DNA of 64,000 nt from Rhizobium sp. ACO-34A (lineage in GTDB: Bacteria; Pseudomonadota; Alphaproteobacteria; Rhizobiales; Rhizobiaceae). A program made the translations under genes and the position numbers. Positions 50,248 to 58,635 of the stretch are shown here, one piece after another (position 1 is the stretch's first letter; each line of letters begins with the position of its first letter). The stretch spans positions 2,049,001 to 2,113,000 of the forward strand of contig CP021371.1 of the NCBI GenBank assembly GCA_002600635.1, given 5' to 3'. Under the pieces are notes generated by a model, which worked only from the letters and a program-made list of their open reading frames with translations, did no database searches and was not told the DNA's origin.

Positions 50248-50649
50248 ATGGCGTTCGGGCCGACCGGCAAGGGTATCGTCATCCGGCAAGCACATTTTCC
50301 CGGTCGGGCGCCGATCGATGCCTATGGCAATGGCGGTTTTCGCTTTGCCGACATGTCCCATCGCGGCTCGCTGCTGCTTTTGCCCTCCGGCGTCTATGGC
50401 TGGGAGCTGGATGAGGGTGAGCCGCTGGCGGTCGCGGCATTCGAACGGGTGCTGGACGAATCGAAGGATATCGAGGTCCTGCTGGTCGGGACCGGCAAAC
50501 AGCTTCGTCCCTTGCCTGCCGAGCTCAAGGCGGCATTGAAGGCACGGGGCATTTCCAGCGACCCGATGAGCACTGGAGCCGCGGTGCGCACCTACAACAT
50601 CATGCTGGCCGAGCAGCGCGCGGTTGCAGCCGCGGTCATCGCTGTCTGA
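50248..50649 (+). CDS. Mth938-domain (DUF498) protein
   Basis: The protein has 133 residues and belongs to the small Mth938/NDUFAF3-like family (FRFADMSHRGSLLLLPSGVYGW; VLLVGTGKQLRPLP; GISSDPMSTGAAVRTYNIML). In mitochondria NDUFAF3 helps assemble complex I, and a bacterial role is not proven. The start is 2 bases after secDF. A second NDUFAF-like gene follows within 17 bp, so the pair may be functionally linked. Confidence 0.85.
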   Translation: MAFGPTGKGIVIRQAHFPGRAPIDAYGNGGFRFADMSHRGSLLLLPSGVYGWELDEGEPLAVAAFERVLDESKDIEVLLVGTGKQLRPLPAELKAALKARGISSDPMSTGAAVRTYNIMLAEQRAVAAAVIAV

Positions 50650-50666
50650 GGAAGCCGGAGATTTCC

Positions 50667-51521
50667 GTGAGCCAGCAGTTGCCCGACAACGCCGCCGTTA
50701 CCCTTGCGACATTGCGCGAAACGGACCGCGATCGCTATCTTGCCTGTCTGCTGTCGCCGACGGAAAAGCAGGGCGTTCTGTCCGCTCTTTATGCCTTCAA
50801 TGCTGAAATTGCCCGTATTCGCGATCTTGTCCGCGAACCCCTGCCGGGTGAGGTAAGGCTGCAATACTGGCGCGACCTTCTTGCCGGATCCGGGCATGGC
50901 TCCACCGAGGCCAATCCACTCGCTGCCGCATTGCTTGGAACCATCGAGGAGTATCGATTGCCGGTTGCGGCTTTGCAGGGCATGGTCGATGCGCGGGTTT
51001 TCGATCTCTATGACGATCCGGTTGAAACAACCGCCATGTTCGAAGGCTACGCCGGCGAGACTGCGGCCGCACTGATCCAGCTTGCCAGTCTGGTGCTCGA
51101 CCCTGCCGAAGCAACGGCTTGTGCGGATGTCGCGGGTCACGCCGGCGTGGCGCAGGCCATTGCCGGAGCCATGCTGCTGATGCCGAGCCACCGCACCCGC
51201 GGCCAACTCTTTCTGCCATTGGAGATTCTCTCGGCTGTCGGGCTGGACCGGGATACATTCCTGGCGGGCAAGGATCGGGAACGGATCGGCGCCGCCGTCG
51301 AGGCTTTCGCGGGTCTCGGCCTCGATCACTTGCGGAAAGCGCGAAGCGCGCGCAAACTGCCCCGCAGTCTCGTTTCCGCCTATCTGCCCGTGGCGCTGGC
51401 TGAGCCTGTGCTTCTTGCGGCTCGGCGGGCAGGTGCTGCCATTTTCGAACGGGACATCAGACCGGCCCAGTGGCGCCGGCAATTGAAGATGATGCGCGCG
51501 GCCTATGCCGGGCGGTTCTGA
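50667..51521 (+). CDS. Phytoene/squalene synthase-family protein, NDUFAF6-like
   Basis: The protein has 284 residues and starts at GTG with GGAG upstream. The fold family is visible (LSALYAFNAEIARIRDLV; GEVRLQYWRDLL; EGYAGETAAALIQLA). The first Asp-rich motif needed by prenyl-condensing enzymes is replaced (NAEIARIRD), so a true squalene or phytoene synthase is unlikely. It is closer to NDUFAF6, a complex I assembly factor. Together with the preceding NDUFAF3-like gene, this suggests an assembly role. Confidence 0.75.
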   Translation: MSQQLPDNAAVTLATLRETDRDRYLACLLSPTEKQGVLSALYAFNAEIARIRDLVREPLPGEVRLQYWRDLLAGSGHGSTEANPLAAALLGTIEEYRLPVAALQGMVDARVFDLYDDPVETTAMFEGYAGETAAALIQLASLVLDPAEATACADVAGHAGVAQAIAGAMLLMPSHRTRGQLFLPLEILSAVGLDRDTFLAGKDRERIGAAVEAFAGLGLDHLRKARSARKLPRSLVSAYLPVALAEPVLLAARRAGAAIFERDIRPAQWRRQLKMMRAAYAGRF

Positions 51522-51601
51522 TCGCCGTCAAATTCGCGCAAGGCTCGGCTGTTATCGCTTCACTCGACGCCGGAAAACCGGCCTGTAATTGGAGGCATGG
51601 C

Positions 51602-52063
51602 GTGAGCTTGGTCACTTGGACGCTGATATTCGGACTGGTCGGAGTTTTCGCGTATTATTCGACGCGCATGACGAAGCGGGCCGCCGAGGACAATCTGCAT
51701 GACACGGGCCTTGCCATCATGGAATTTGGCCGTGCCTTTCCCAAGGAGGCGATCCGCAACCTCCATGCCACCGCTGACGGGAAAGTCGTTTTCGTGCGTC
51801 TGCACGACAGCAAGGCCGGCTTCATGCGCAGCCTTCGCGGCCACTATGCCTGCCATCTGATCGAGCCGGGCACGGTCCGGGTACGCGATCTCCCGAACGG
51901 TCGCGGCTTTGCCATCGAATTCCTCGATGCCCCGTTCCACAACGGAGAATTCACATTTGCGTCTGCAGCCGAAGCTGCGGAAGTCTCGCTCTGGCTGCTT
52001 GGAAACTACGTCGCCCCTGCCGGGCGTGATGCGCCGCCCGCTGGAGCTTTGCCGACCACCTGA
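51602..52063 (+). CDS. Small hypothetical protein with one N-terminal membrane helix
   Basis: The protein has 153 residues. The GTG at 51602 is chosen because GGAGG lies seven bases upstream. A longer frame from 51470 overlaps the previous gene. One membrane helix (LVTWTLIFGLVGVFAYYS, about 3-20) is followed by a soluble domain (MEFGRAFPKEAIRNLHATADG; VFVRLHDSKAGFMRSLRG) that looks beta-rich. I do not recognise the family. It is convergent with trmFO. Confidence 0.65.
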   Translation: MSLVTWTLIFGLVGVFAYYSTRMTKRAAEDNLHDTGLAIMEFGRAFPKEAIRNLHATADGKVVFVRLHDSKAGFMRSLRGHYACHLIEPGTVRVRDLPNGRGFAIEFLDAPFHNGEFTFASAAEAAEVSLWLLGNYVAPAGRDAPPAGALPTT

Positions 52064-52186
52064 TTCTCGTCAGTGGCGCGACGTGTCAATACCTCGGCGT
52101 TACCTATCGTGAAAAAGAAACGGAGCTGCAAACTGGCAAGCAGGAAGCGGCTCCGCAAGATCGTTATGTTTTCGACGCGATCAGCT

Positions 52187-53602
52187 TCAGCTATCCTCTG
52201 CGCCGAGCCAGGTCTTGCAGTCGGCAAGTGCGCGGGCAGCAACAAGCTGCCGCTTCATGATCGTCTTGTCCTTGCCGCGGAAGCGCTTGACGCCCTCCGG
52301 CTTGACGATCGAACCGGGTTCGAGTTCCGGGAAGAGGCCGAAGTTGATGTTCATCGGCTGGAAGGAACGCTTGCCCGGTTCTTCGTCGCTGACGATATGT
52401 CCGCCGGTTATGTGGTTGAGGAGAGAACCGAGTGCCGTCGTCGCCGGCGGCAGCCGGACTGCCTCGCCCTTGCGTTCCGCTGCAGCGAACCTGCCGGCCA
52501 GCAAACCGACCGATGCGCTTTCGACATAACCTTCACAACCAGTGATCTGGCCGGCGAACCGAAGACCCGGGCGGCTCTTCAGCTGCAGCGAGGAGTCGAG
52601 CAGGACAGGCGAATGGATATAGGTATTCCGGTGCAGGCCGCCGAGGCGTGCGAATTCCGCATTCTCGAGACCTGGAATCATCCGGAAGATCTCAGCCTGC
52701 GCGCCGTAGCGGAGCTTGGTCTGGAAACCGACCATGTTGTAGAGCGTGCCGAGTGCATTGTCCTGACGCAACTGCACCACCGCATAGGCCTTGACGGTCG
52801 GGTTGTGCGCATTGGTGAGGCCCATCGGCTTCATCGGGCCGTGACGCAGGGTCTCGCGGCCCCGTTCGGCCATGACTTCGATCGGAAGGCAGCCATCGAA
52901 ATAGGGCGTGCCTTCCCATTCCTTGAAGCCGACGGCGTCGCCCGCAATGAGCGCATCGACGAAGGCATTGTACTGTGCCTCGTCCATCGGGCAGTTGATG
53001 TAGTCCTTGCCCGTGCCGCCCGGTCCGACCTTGTCGTAGCGCGACTGATACCAGCAGACGTCCATGTCGATGCTGTCGCGATAGACGATAGGCGCAATGG
53101 CGTCGAAGAACGCAAGCGCGTCTTCGCCGGTCTCGGCGCGGATGGCCTCGGCCAGATCCGGCGAGGTCAGGGGACCGGTCGAAACGATTGCAAGGCCCCA
53201 TTCCTTCGGAGGAAGGCCCCGAACTTCCTCGCGAACGACGGTGATCAGCGGATGGCTGGAGATCGCTTCTGTAACCGCTGCGGAAAAACCGTCACGGTCG
53301 ACGGCAAGCGCGCCGCCGGCTGGAACCTGATGCTTGTCTGCACAAGCCATGATCAGCGAACCGGCAAGTCGCATTTCCGCATGGATCACGCCGACGGCGT
53401 TTGCTGTCGCGTCATCGGAACGGAAGGAGTTGGAGCAAACGAGCTCCGCGAGGTCGTCCGTTTTATGGGCATCCGTGCCGCGCACGCCGCGCATTTCATG
53501 CAGGATCACCGGCACGCCAGCCTGCGCCGCCTGCCAGGCGGCCTCCGAACCGGCGAGCCCGCCGCCGATCACGTGAATGGGGGAAATCGTGGTGTTTGTC
53601 AT
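52187..53602 (-). CDS. trmFO: tRNA (uracil-54-C5)-methyltransferase, folate-dependent
   Basis: The protein has 471 residues from [19 protein letters not shown]. The FAD-binding [14 protein letters not shown] opens the protein. The family signatures [31 protein letters not shown] and PVLLDSSLQ are clear. It uses methylenetetrahydrofolate and FAD to make ribothymidine in the T loop of tRNA. The GidA relatives are longer and differ in these motifs. It is monocistronic. Confidence 0.94.
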   Translation of the reverse strand: MTNTTISPIHVIGGGLAGSEAAWQAAQAGVPVILHEMRGVRGTDAHKTDDLAELVCSNSFRSDDATANAVGVIHAEMRLAGSLIMACADKHQVPAGGALAVDRDGFSAAVTEAISSHPLITVVREEVRGLPPKEWGLAIVSTGPLTSPDLAEAIRAETGEDALAFFDAIAPIVYRDSIDMDVCWYQSRYDKVGPGGTGKDYINCPMDEAQYNAFVDALIAGDAVGFKEWEGTPYFDGCLPIEVMAERGRETLRHGPMKPMGLTNAHNPTVKAYAVVQLRQDNALGTLYNMVGFQTKLRYGAQAEIFRMIPGLENAEFARLGGLHRNTYIHSPVLLDSSLQLKSRPGLRFAGQITGCEGYVESASVGLLAGRFAAAERKGEAVRLPPATTALGSLLNHITGGHIVSDEEPGKRSFQPMNINFGLFPELEPGSIVKPEGVKRFRGKDKTIMKRQLVAARALADCKTWLGAEDS

Positions 53603-53667
53603 GGCCGGCTGCTTATCACGGGCAGGCCCGGCTTCCAATCATTTCCATTCCGGGTCCCGGAATCAAA

Positions 53668-53689
53668 AACGGCGCCGAATGGCGCCGTT
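53668..53689 (-). terminator. Terminator of the first DUF1127 gene
   Basis: AACGGCGCC (53668-53676) pairs perfectly with GGCGCCGTT (53681-53689) around GAAT. On the minus strand it ends GCCGTTTTTG, a good rho-independent signal. Confidence 0.8.
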
Positions 53690-53717
53690 CACGAAGCTTT
53701 CGCTGCTGCCTTATCGA

Positions 53718-53861
53718 TTAACGAAAGGAGCGCGAAGCGATGTTACGGATTTCGTAACGGGTGATACCGATGTCGGAGAGAGCCTGGTTGGACAGGTTGC
53801 CCAGTTCGGCCATCGTGCGGCGGTAGCTAATCCAGTTCTTTGCAATGCGGATCGGGTTCAT
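53718..53861 (-). CDS. DUF1127 arginine-rich micro-protein 1
   Basis: The protein has 47 residues. It begins MNPIRIAKNWISYRRTMAEL and ends IASRSFR, with the DUF1127 pattern (WxxYRxTxxELxxLSxxxLxDIGI). The start has GAGGAA six bases upstream, and an ATG two codons earlier (53867) is possible. Members are small basic alphaproteobacterial proteins. One of them, CcaF1 in Rhodobacter, binds RNA and is encoded with anti-SD small RNAs, and others in Agrobacterium act on phosphate and RNA metabolism. It lies 260 bp past the second DUF1127 gene. Confidence 0.85.
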   Translation of the reverse strand: MNPIRIAKNWISYRRTMAELGNLSNQALSDIGITRYEIRNIASRSFR

Positions 53862-54068
53862 GGTCATTTCCTCGGGTGTTATCTTTTGCGCTGGTCTTGC
53901 GGCTCATTCCGCATCAGCGATTGACCTTCTTATACGCCCGTAAAACAAGATTGTGCAGTGCAAATTATAAGCGACTGCCATGCATTTGTGCAGGGTGATG
54001 GCGCATATGAAGGCAGAGAGCAAGAAATAGGCACACCTTCGGGCCGAGTGAGGAAACGTCAGGCAAAC

Positions 54069-54099
54069 AAAAAAGCCCCCCGAAACGGGAGGCCTTTTT
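54069..54099 (-). terminator. Terminator of the second DUF1127 gene
   Basis: On the minus strand AAAAAGGCCTCCCG and CGGGGGGCTTTTTT fold into a GC-rich stem with one bulge and a G-T pair, followed by T residues. It is 23 bp past the stop codon. Confidence 0.7.
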
Positions 54100-54121
54100 C
54101 AAGGTCTTGATGCTGGCTGGA

Positions 54122-54268
54122 TCAGCCGGCAACAGCCTGACGAGCAACGCGACGGATGTCTTCACGGCCAATGCCGAGGTCGCGGAGTTCGCGATCGGTC
54201 ATGCGGCCGAGTTCGGTTACGGTCTGACGATACTTGCGCCAGTTATTGAGCGAGCGAGCGAAGTTCAT
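54122..54268 (-). CDS. DUF1127 arginine-rich micro-protein 2
   Basis: The protein has 48 residues, starting MNFARSLNNWRKYRQTVTEL and ending RRVARQAVAG. The DUF1127 core (WRKYRQTVTELGRMTDRELRDLGI) is complete, and it has nine or ten arginines. AAAGAGG lies upstream of the ATG with normal spacing. It is the nearest gene downstream of the anti-SD small RNA on the same strand. It shares the family with the 47-residue protein next to it but diverges in sequence. Regulation by the RNA is inferred. Confidence 0.88.
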   Translation of the reverse strand: MNFARSLNNWRKYRQTVTELGRMTDRELRDLGIGREDIRRVARQAVAG

Positions 54269-54293
54269 GATGTGCCTCTTTTTCTATCTCTGT

Positions 54294-54314
54294 GGCGCTC
54301 CTCTTTTGGGCGCC
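54294..54314 (-). promoter_or_regulatory. 5'-leader hairpin of the second DUF1127 gene
   Basis: GGCGC (54294-54298) and GCGCC (54310-54314) form a stem, and on the minus strand the loop is CCAAAAGAGGA. It sits 26 bp before the ATG. The loop's GAGGA could pair with the CCTCC motifs of the nearby small RNA. Confidence 0.4.
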
Positions 54315-54332
54315 TCGTGATCTCATGGCGCT

Positions 54333-54338
54333 AATATA
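54333..54338 (-). promoter_or_regulatory. Possible -10 box of the second DUF1127 gene
   Basis: TATATT on the minus strand (54338-54333), about 65 bp before the ATG. The -35 box (TTCATC, 17 bases upstream) is a poor match. Confidence 0.35.
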
Positions 54339-54539
54339 TGCTGCGTCGCGAAAGAGATGAAGGCTCAAACCTGTATGACACCTATGCGAAAGACGTATGG
54401 GGCAATGGTTGATGATTGGTAAATTGCCGCATTTTTGAACGAGCGATGCAGCTGCGCCGATTCAGAAGAGCTAAATGAAGGAGATTATTTTGCGGTGCGC
54501 AATGTGATTGCGATCCAGCAAAGGACTCGGGAGGAGGGC

Positions 54540-54659
54540 AAAAAAATAACGCTCACCGGGGGAGGAGGTCCGGTGAGCGTCATTTTGAGAGACCCGCGAC
54601 TGGGAGGAGGAGTGTCGCCGGTCAAATCGACACTGTGCTGGGAGGAGGAGTGCACAGGC
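54540..54659 (-). ncRNA. Alpha-r14-type trans-acting small RNA with three anti-Shine-Dalgarno loops
   Basis: The minus strand folds into three hairpins. The first (stem CTGTGC/GCACAG at 54633-54638 and 54652-54657) and the second (stem GCGAC/GTCGC at 54596-54600 and 54614-54618, extended by GACC/GGTC) each present ACTCCTCCTCCCA in the loop. The third (stem ACGCTCACCGG/CCGGTGAGCGT at 54549-54559 and 54570-54580) presents ACCTCCTCCC and is followed by a T7 run, so it doubles as the terminator. Three identical CCTCCTCCC loops in about 120 bases match the alpha-r14 family of S. meliloti (NfeR1/Smr14C2) and the cuckoo RNAs. The 5' end is not fixed by sequence. Confidence 0.88.
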
Positions 54660-54670
54660 CGAAACTGTCA

Positions 54671-54712
54671 GGTGGATCATCCACCGGAGATCTCCGGTGC
54701 CGAATTGGCACC
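54671..54712. repeat. Chain of three overlapping palindromes upstream of the small RNA
   Basis: GGTGGAT-C-ATCCACC (54671-54685), CACCGGAGATCTCCGGTG (54682-54699, perfect) and GGTGCC-GAATT-GGCACC (54696-54712) overlap at their ends. They lie just upstream of the RNA on its strand, where a promoter or activator site is expected. Confidence 0.7.
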
Positions 54713-54934
54713 TCGTGATCTCATCGAATTCTGTATACCTCATGTCTTCGCTTTTGTGCAGTGCGATATGTTCATGGAAGCCATGCGCAAGATGCATGGT
54801 GTCCCTTCCGAGGGGTGTGATGGGTGGCGATTTGGCGATTGTCTTTCTGGTTGGTGCAGACCACAGTGCGCACAAAGAGTGAGGAGGGGCGGCCTTGAGC
54901 TGGCTTTCTCCGGCAATGAAATAAGGGAGAAGCG

Positions 54935-56038
54935 ATGTATCGGGGGCGATTGCAGCGGGATCTGGGCATCTGGGTCGACAAGGGAATGATCCCCCCGGCG
55001 ACAGCGGACGTGCTTCTGAAGGAATACGATTCCCGGAAATCATCCTTCAGCGTCGGCGGCGTACTGATGATTCTGGCGGCAGTGCTGATCGCCGCGTCGA
55101 TCCTGCTTCTGGTTGCAGCCAACTGGCAGGAGATACCGCGCCTCACCAAGGTCGTAGGCATTATCCTGCTGATCTGGATCTTTCATCTTTCCGCGGCACT
55201 TTCCTTCGGGCGCGGTGCGGACAGGCTTGGTGCGGCGCTCCTCGTTCTGGGTGCAGCAAGTTTCGGCGGGGCTATCGCCCTGATCGGCCAACTCTATCAT
55301 CTCTCGGGCGATACCCTCGACGCGATGCTGCTGTGGTTTGGGATGACTGTGGTGTCGGCTGCGGCCTTCCGCTCGGCGGCGCTCACCGTTTTTGCAGGTT
55401 TGCTGGCCTTTGCCGTCTTTGGCGCCTATCTCGAACAATATGATGCGGAGTGGCAGGGGCTCTATGCCTTCTGGCCGCCGGTTGCAGGCGTCGTTTTGGC
55501 GGTCCTTGCCCAATGGACGGGGGCGGAGCGATCACGGCATCTCATTTATATCTTGCTGCTCGGTTGGTGCGCGTGGCTCTACTCGCTCCATACGGACGTT
55601 GGGGTAGCGATCCTCTTTGTGGTCGTGGGGGCGTTGGCCTTCCTTGCGGTGACGCTGCCGCAATCACCCATTTCCGCTCTGGCCCGCCAGCGTGGCGCAT
55701 CTCCGGCCTTCTATACCTTCGTACTGGCGCTGCTCGGCCTGGCTTTTCTGCATTTCCACTGGACCGAGGGCAGCGAACTGGCATTGCTGGCGCTCCTGAC
55801 GATTGGAGCAGCGTTGCTCGCGCTTTCGCTGGAGGGCAGGGATAACGGAGCGGTTCGCTATCTTGCCTATGCGATCTTTGCGGCGGAGGTTCTCTACCTG
55901 TCCTTCGTGACCATTGATTCCATGCTCGGCACGTCCGCTTTCTTCCTGCTTGCCGGTCTGGTTGTCGCTGTGCTGGCATTTATCGTGGTGAAGCTCGAAA
56001 AGCTCTTCGCCCGCAAGGACAAGGAGGTCGTGCAATGA
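54935..56038 (+). CDS. DUF2157 multi-span membrane protein
   Basis: The protein has 367 residues. A cytoplasmic N-terminal segment (DLGIWVDKGMIPPATADVLL) precedes about ten hydrophobic helices from residue 37 onward. The first membrane helices carry the DUF2157 pattern (LMILAAVLIAASILLLVAANW). AAGGGAGAAGCG precedes the ATG. The stop overlaps the next gene by 4 bases, so the two are one operon. Function is unknown. Confidence 0.85.
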   Translation: MYRGRLQRDLGIWVDKGMIPPATADVLLKEYDSRKSSFSVGGVLMILAAVLIAASILLLVAANWQEIPRLTKVVGIILLIWIFHLSAALSFGRGADRLGAALLVLGAASFGGAIALIGQLYHLSGDTLDAMLLWFGMTVVSAAAFRSAALTVFAGLLAFAVFGAYLEQYDAEWQGLYAFWPPVAGVVLAVLAQWTGAERSRHLIYILLLGWCAWLYSLHTDVGVAILFVVVGALAFLAVTLPQSPISALARQRGASPAFYTFVLALLGLAFLHFHWTEGSELALLALLTIGAALLALSLEGRDNGAVRYLAYAIFAAEVLYLSFVTIDSMLGTSAFFLLAGLVVAVLAFIVVKLEKLFARKDKEVVQ

Positions 56039-56625
56039 TCGAGATGTTCCGTCGTCCGCTCACCCGCTATCTCGCGATTGCTGCCGTTCTCTCTCTTGTG
56101 CAGACGGCAGTTCTGGCTGGAATGATCGAGAAACGCGCTTCCGTCCTGCGTTCGGGAACGGAAATCCTGCTCAAGACGGCCCCGGTTGATCCGCGCGATC
56201 TCTTGCGTGGGGACTATGTCATCCTTTCCTATGATGTTTCGACCGTGCCGGTTGCGCTGATCAGGGGCGACAAGCCACAACCGTATGATCTGGCCGAGAT
56301 GGATGTGCGTCTGAAACCGGGAGCCGACGGTTTCTGGGTGATTGATGAGGCGTCATTCGCAAGGCTTCCATCCGTGGAAGGAACGGTCGTCATGCACACG
56401 CAGCCGTTCCGCACCTATGCGCTTCCGGGAGATGACGGAGGAAGCCTCCGGGTCGACTATGGGATAGAGCGCTATTACGTGCCGGAAGGCGAGGGGCGTC
56501 CGATCGAGGAAGAGCGCAACCAAGGCGCGGTCAGTGTCGCCGTGCGTGTGAGCGCAGACGGGCTCGCCCAGATTCGCGAATTGCGTATCGATGGCAAGCC
56601 GCTCTATGAAGAGCCGCTGTACTGA
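56035..56625 (+). CDS. GDYXXLXY-motif membrane-anchored protein
   Basis: The protein has 196 residues. An N-terminal membrane helix (YLAIAAVLSLVQTAVLAGMI) is followed by the defining motif GDYVILSY near residue 60 and a periplasmic-like domain. DUF2157 genes and GDYXXLXY genes are usual neighbours, as here, and the ATG overlaps the DUF2157 stop. The pair probably forms a complex of unknown function. Confidence 0.85.
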   Translation: MIEMFRRPLTRYLAIAAVLSLVQTAVLAGMIEKRASVLRSGTEILLKTAPVDPRDLLRGDYVILSYDVSTVPVALIRGDKPQPYDLAEMDVRLKPGADGFWVIDEASFARLPSVEGTVVMHTQPFRTYALPGDDGGSLRVDYGIERYYVPEGEGRPIEEERNQGAVSVAVRVSADGLAQIRELRIDGKPLYEEPLY

Positions 56626-56728
56626 GTTGTCTCACCGGTAATCGTCCTGTCGATCATGGCGGGCCGGTGCAACCATGGCGCACGCCGCTGATTCCCGTGG
56701 GAGCCGGGGTTTGCGTGTCATTTTTCCT

Positions 56729-56756
56729 TTGCGTGTGTAAAAACGGGTGATATAGA
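56729..56756 (+). promoter_or_regulatory. Promoter of tRNA-Leu
   Basis: TTGCGT (56729-56734) and TATAGA (56751-56756) are 16 bases apart, about 50 bp before the tRNA. Confidence 0.5.
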
Positions 56757-56808
56757 GACGCGCGCTCCGGAGGGGCCATGCTGAAGGCAGCATGCGGTTC
56801 TCTTGGAC

Positions 56809-56893
<85 letters not shown>

Positions 56894-57081
56894 GGTTTTC
56901 CGCGCGGGTGGATGCGGGACGGAATCGAAGCCGTCCACATCGCTCTTAGCGCCATATTGCCTGGCAGAATGCTTGAGGATTGCGTCGCAGCCACGCCCGG
57001 GAAATCATTTGAATTCCGGCGTCGTGCTCAGGGAAACAACCGGCTGCCCGAGCACGGCCGCCACGACATGAAGGTATGAAC

Positions 57082-58563
57082 ATGCAGGTTATCGAAACGC
57101 TCGCTGAAGGGCTGAAGCGCGAAATCAAGGTCGTTATTCCGGCCAAGGACATGGAAGCTCGCATGAACGAGCGCCTCGCCGATGCCAAGGACAAGGTCCG
57201 CATCAACGGCTTCCGTCCGGGCAAGGTGCCGGTCGGTCATCTGAAGAAGATGTACGGCAAGTCCATCATGGCCGACCTCGTCAACGAGATCCTCCGCGAG
57301 AAGCCGACCTCGATCCTTTCCGAGCGTGGCGAAAAGTCGGCGACCCAGCCGGAAATCGCGATGACCGAGGACGAAGCCGAAGCCGAAAAGATCCTGACCG
57401 CTCAGGCCGACTTCGAATTCACCATGGCCTATGAAATCCTGCCGCCGATCGAACTGAAGTCGGTAGAGGGCATCAAGGTCGTTCGCGAAGTCGTCGATGT
57501 TTCCGACGAGGAAGTCAACGAACAGATCCTGAAGATCTCCGAAAGCGCCCGTTCCTTCGAAACCAAGAAGGGCAAGGCTGCTGACGGCGACCGCATCACC
57601 ATGGACTACGTCGGCAAGGTCGACGGCGTTGCCTTCGACGGCGGCACCGATTCTGACGCCGAACTGGTTCTCGGCTCCGGCCGCTTCATCCCGGGCTTCG
57701 AAGACCAGCTCGTCGGCACCAAGGCCGGCGACGAGAAGACAATCACCGTGACCTTCCCGGAAGACTATCCGGCGAAGAACCTTGCCGGTCAGGAAGCCAC
57801 CTTCGACGTCACCGTCAAGGAAGTTGCAGCTCCCGCCGCTGTCGAGATCAACGACGAACTGGCCACCAAGCTCGGCATCGAATCGCTCGACAAGCTCAAG
57901 GAAGTCGTTCGCGGCCAGATCGAAAGCCAGTACGGCAACGTCACCCGCCAGAAGGTCAAGCGTCAGATCCTCGACCAGCTCGACGCTCTCTACAAGTTCG
58001 ACGCTCCGTCCAAGCTGATCGACGCCGAGTTCGATAACATCTGGCGCCAGATTAATACCGATCTCGCCCAGTCCGGCAAGACCTTCGAAGACGAAGACAC
58101 GACCGAAGAACAGGCTCGCGAAGAATATCGCACCCTGGCAGAACGTCGCGTTCGCCTCGGCCTCGTTCTCTCCGAAATCGGCGAGAAGGGTGGCGTAGAG
58201 GTTTCCGAGGACGAAATGCAGCGGGCTCTCTTCGCCCAGCTCCAGCAGTTCCCGGGTCAGGAAAAGCAGATCCTTGATTTCTTCCGCAACACCCCCGGCG
58301 CTTCCGCTTCGCTGCGCGCTCCGCTGTTCGAAGAAAAGGTCATCGACAAGCTGCTGAGCGAAATCGACGTCACCGACAAGAAGGTCTCCAAGGAAGAGCT
58401 TCTGGCTGACGACGAAGCCGAAGAAGGCGACAAGCCTGCCAAGAAGGCTGCGCCGAAGAAGAAGGCTGCTGCCAAGGCTGACGACGCTGCCGAAGGCGAA
58501 GAAGCCGCTCCGAAGAAGAAGGCTGCTCCGAAGAAGAAGGCCGCCGAAGGCGACGCCGAATAA
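57082..58563 (+). CDS. tig: Trigger factor chaperone
   Basis: The protein has 493 residues from [25 protein letters not shown] precedes this ATG, and ATG 57076 is too close to it. The ribosome-binding loop [15 protein letters not shown] is at residues 43-57, the FKBP-like PPIase domain follows ([20 protein letters not shown], about 170-255), and the helical arms come after. The last 45 residues are a Lys/Ala-rich tail with repeated [10 protein letters not shown], longer than in E. coli. It binds nascent chains at the exit tunnel. Confidence 0.95.
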   Translation: MQVIETLAEGLKREIKVVIPAKDMEARMNERLADAKDKVRINGFRPGKVPVGHLKKMYGKSIMADLVNEILREKPTSILSERGEKSATQPEIAMTEDEAEAEKILTAQADFEFTMAYEILPPIELKSVEGIKVVREVVDVSDEEVNEQILKISESARSFETKKGKAADGDRITMDYVGKVDGVAFDGGTDSDAELVLGSGRFIPGFEDQLVGTKAGDEKTITVTFPEDYPAKNLAGQEATFDVTVKEVAAPAAVEINDELATKLGIESLDKLKEVVRGQIESQYGNVTRQKVKRQILDQLDALYKFDAPSKLIDAEFDNIWRQINTDLAQSGKTFEDEDTTEEQAREEYRTLAERRVRLGLVLSEIGEKGGVEVSEDEMQRALFAQLQQFPGQEKQILDFFRNTPGASASLRAPLFEEKVIDKLLSEIDVTDKKVSKEELLADDEAEEGDKPAKKAAPKKKAAAKADDAAEGEEAAPKKKAAPKKKAAEGDAE

Positions 58564-58586
58564 TCTTCGAAATCTGATTGCATACG

Positions 58587-58615
58587 AAAAGGCCGCCTCA
58601 AGGGCGGCCTTTTTG
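58587..58615 (+). terminator. Terminator of tig
   Basis: AAAAGGCCGCC (58587-58597) pairs with GGCGGCCTTTT (58603-58613), followed by TT. It is 24 bp past the stop and also faces the convergent PNPOx-family gene. Confidence 0.85.
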
Positions 58616-58635
58616 TTTTCATACCCGCTGTCGTT

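Noticed and set aside
52073..53764. 563-codon open frame on the plus strand
   Set aside because: It lies antisense to trmFO and to part of the first DUF1127 gene. Composition is that of a shadow frame.
54597..54657. CTGGGAGGAGGAGTG direct repeats read as ribosome sites of plus-strand genes
   Set aside because: Both copies sit in hairpin loops of a minus-strand terminated RNA, and no plus-strand start codon follows at the right spacing.
54435..54989. 184-codon open frame on the plus strand
   Set aside because: It runs antisense through the small RNA hairpins and palindromes and into the DUF2157 gene start. There is no ribosome site and no family.
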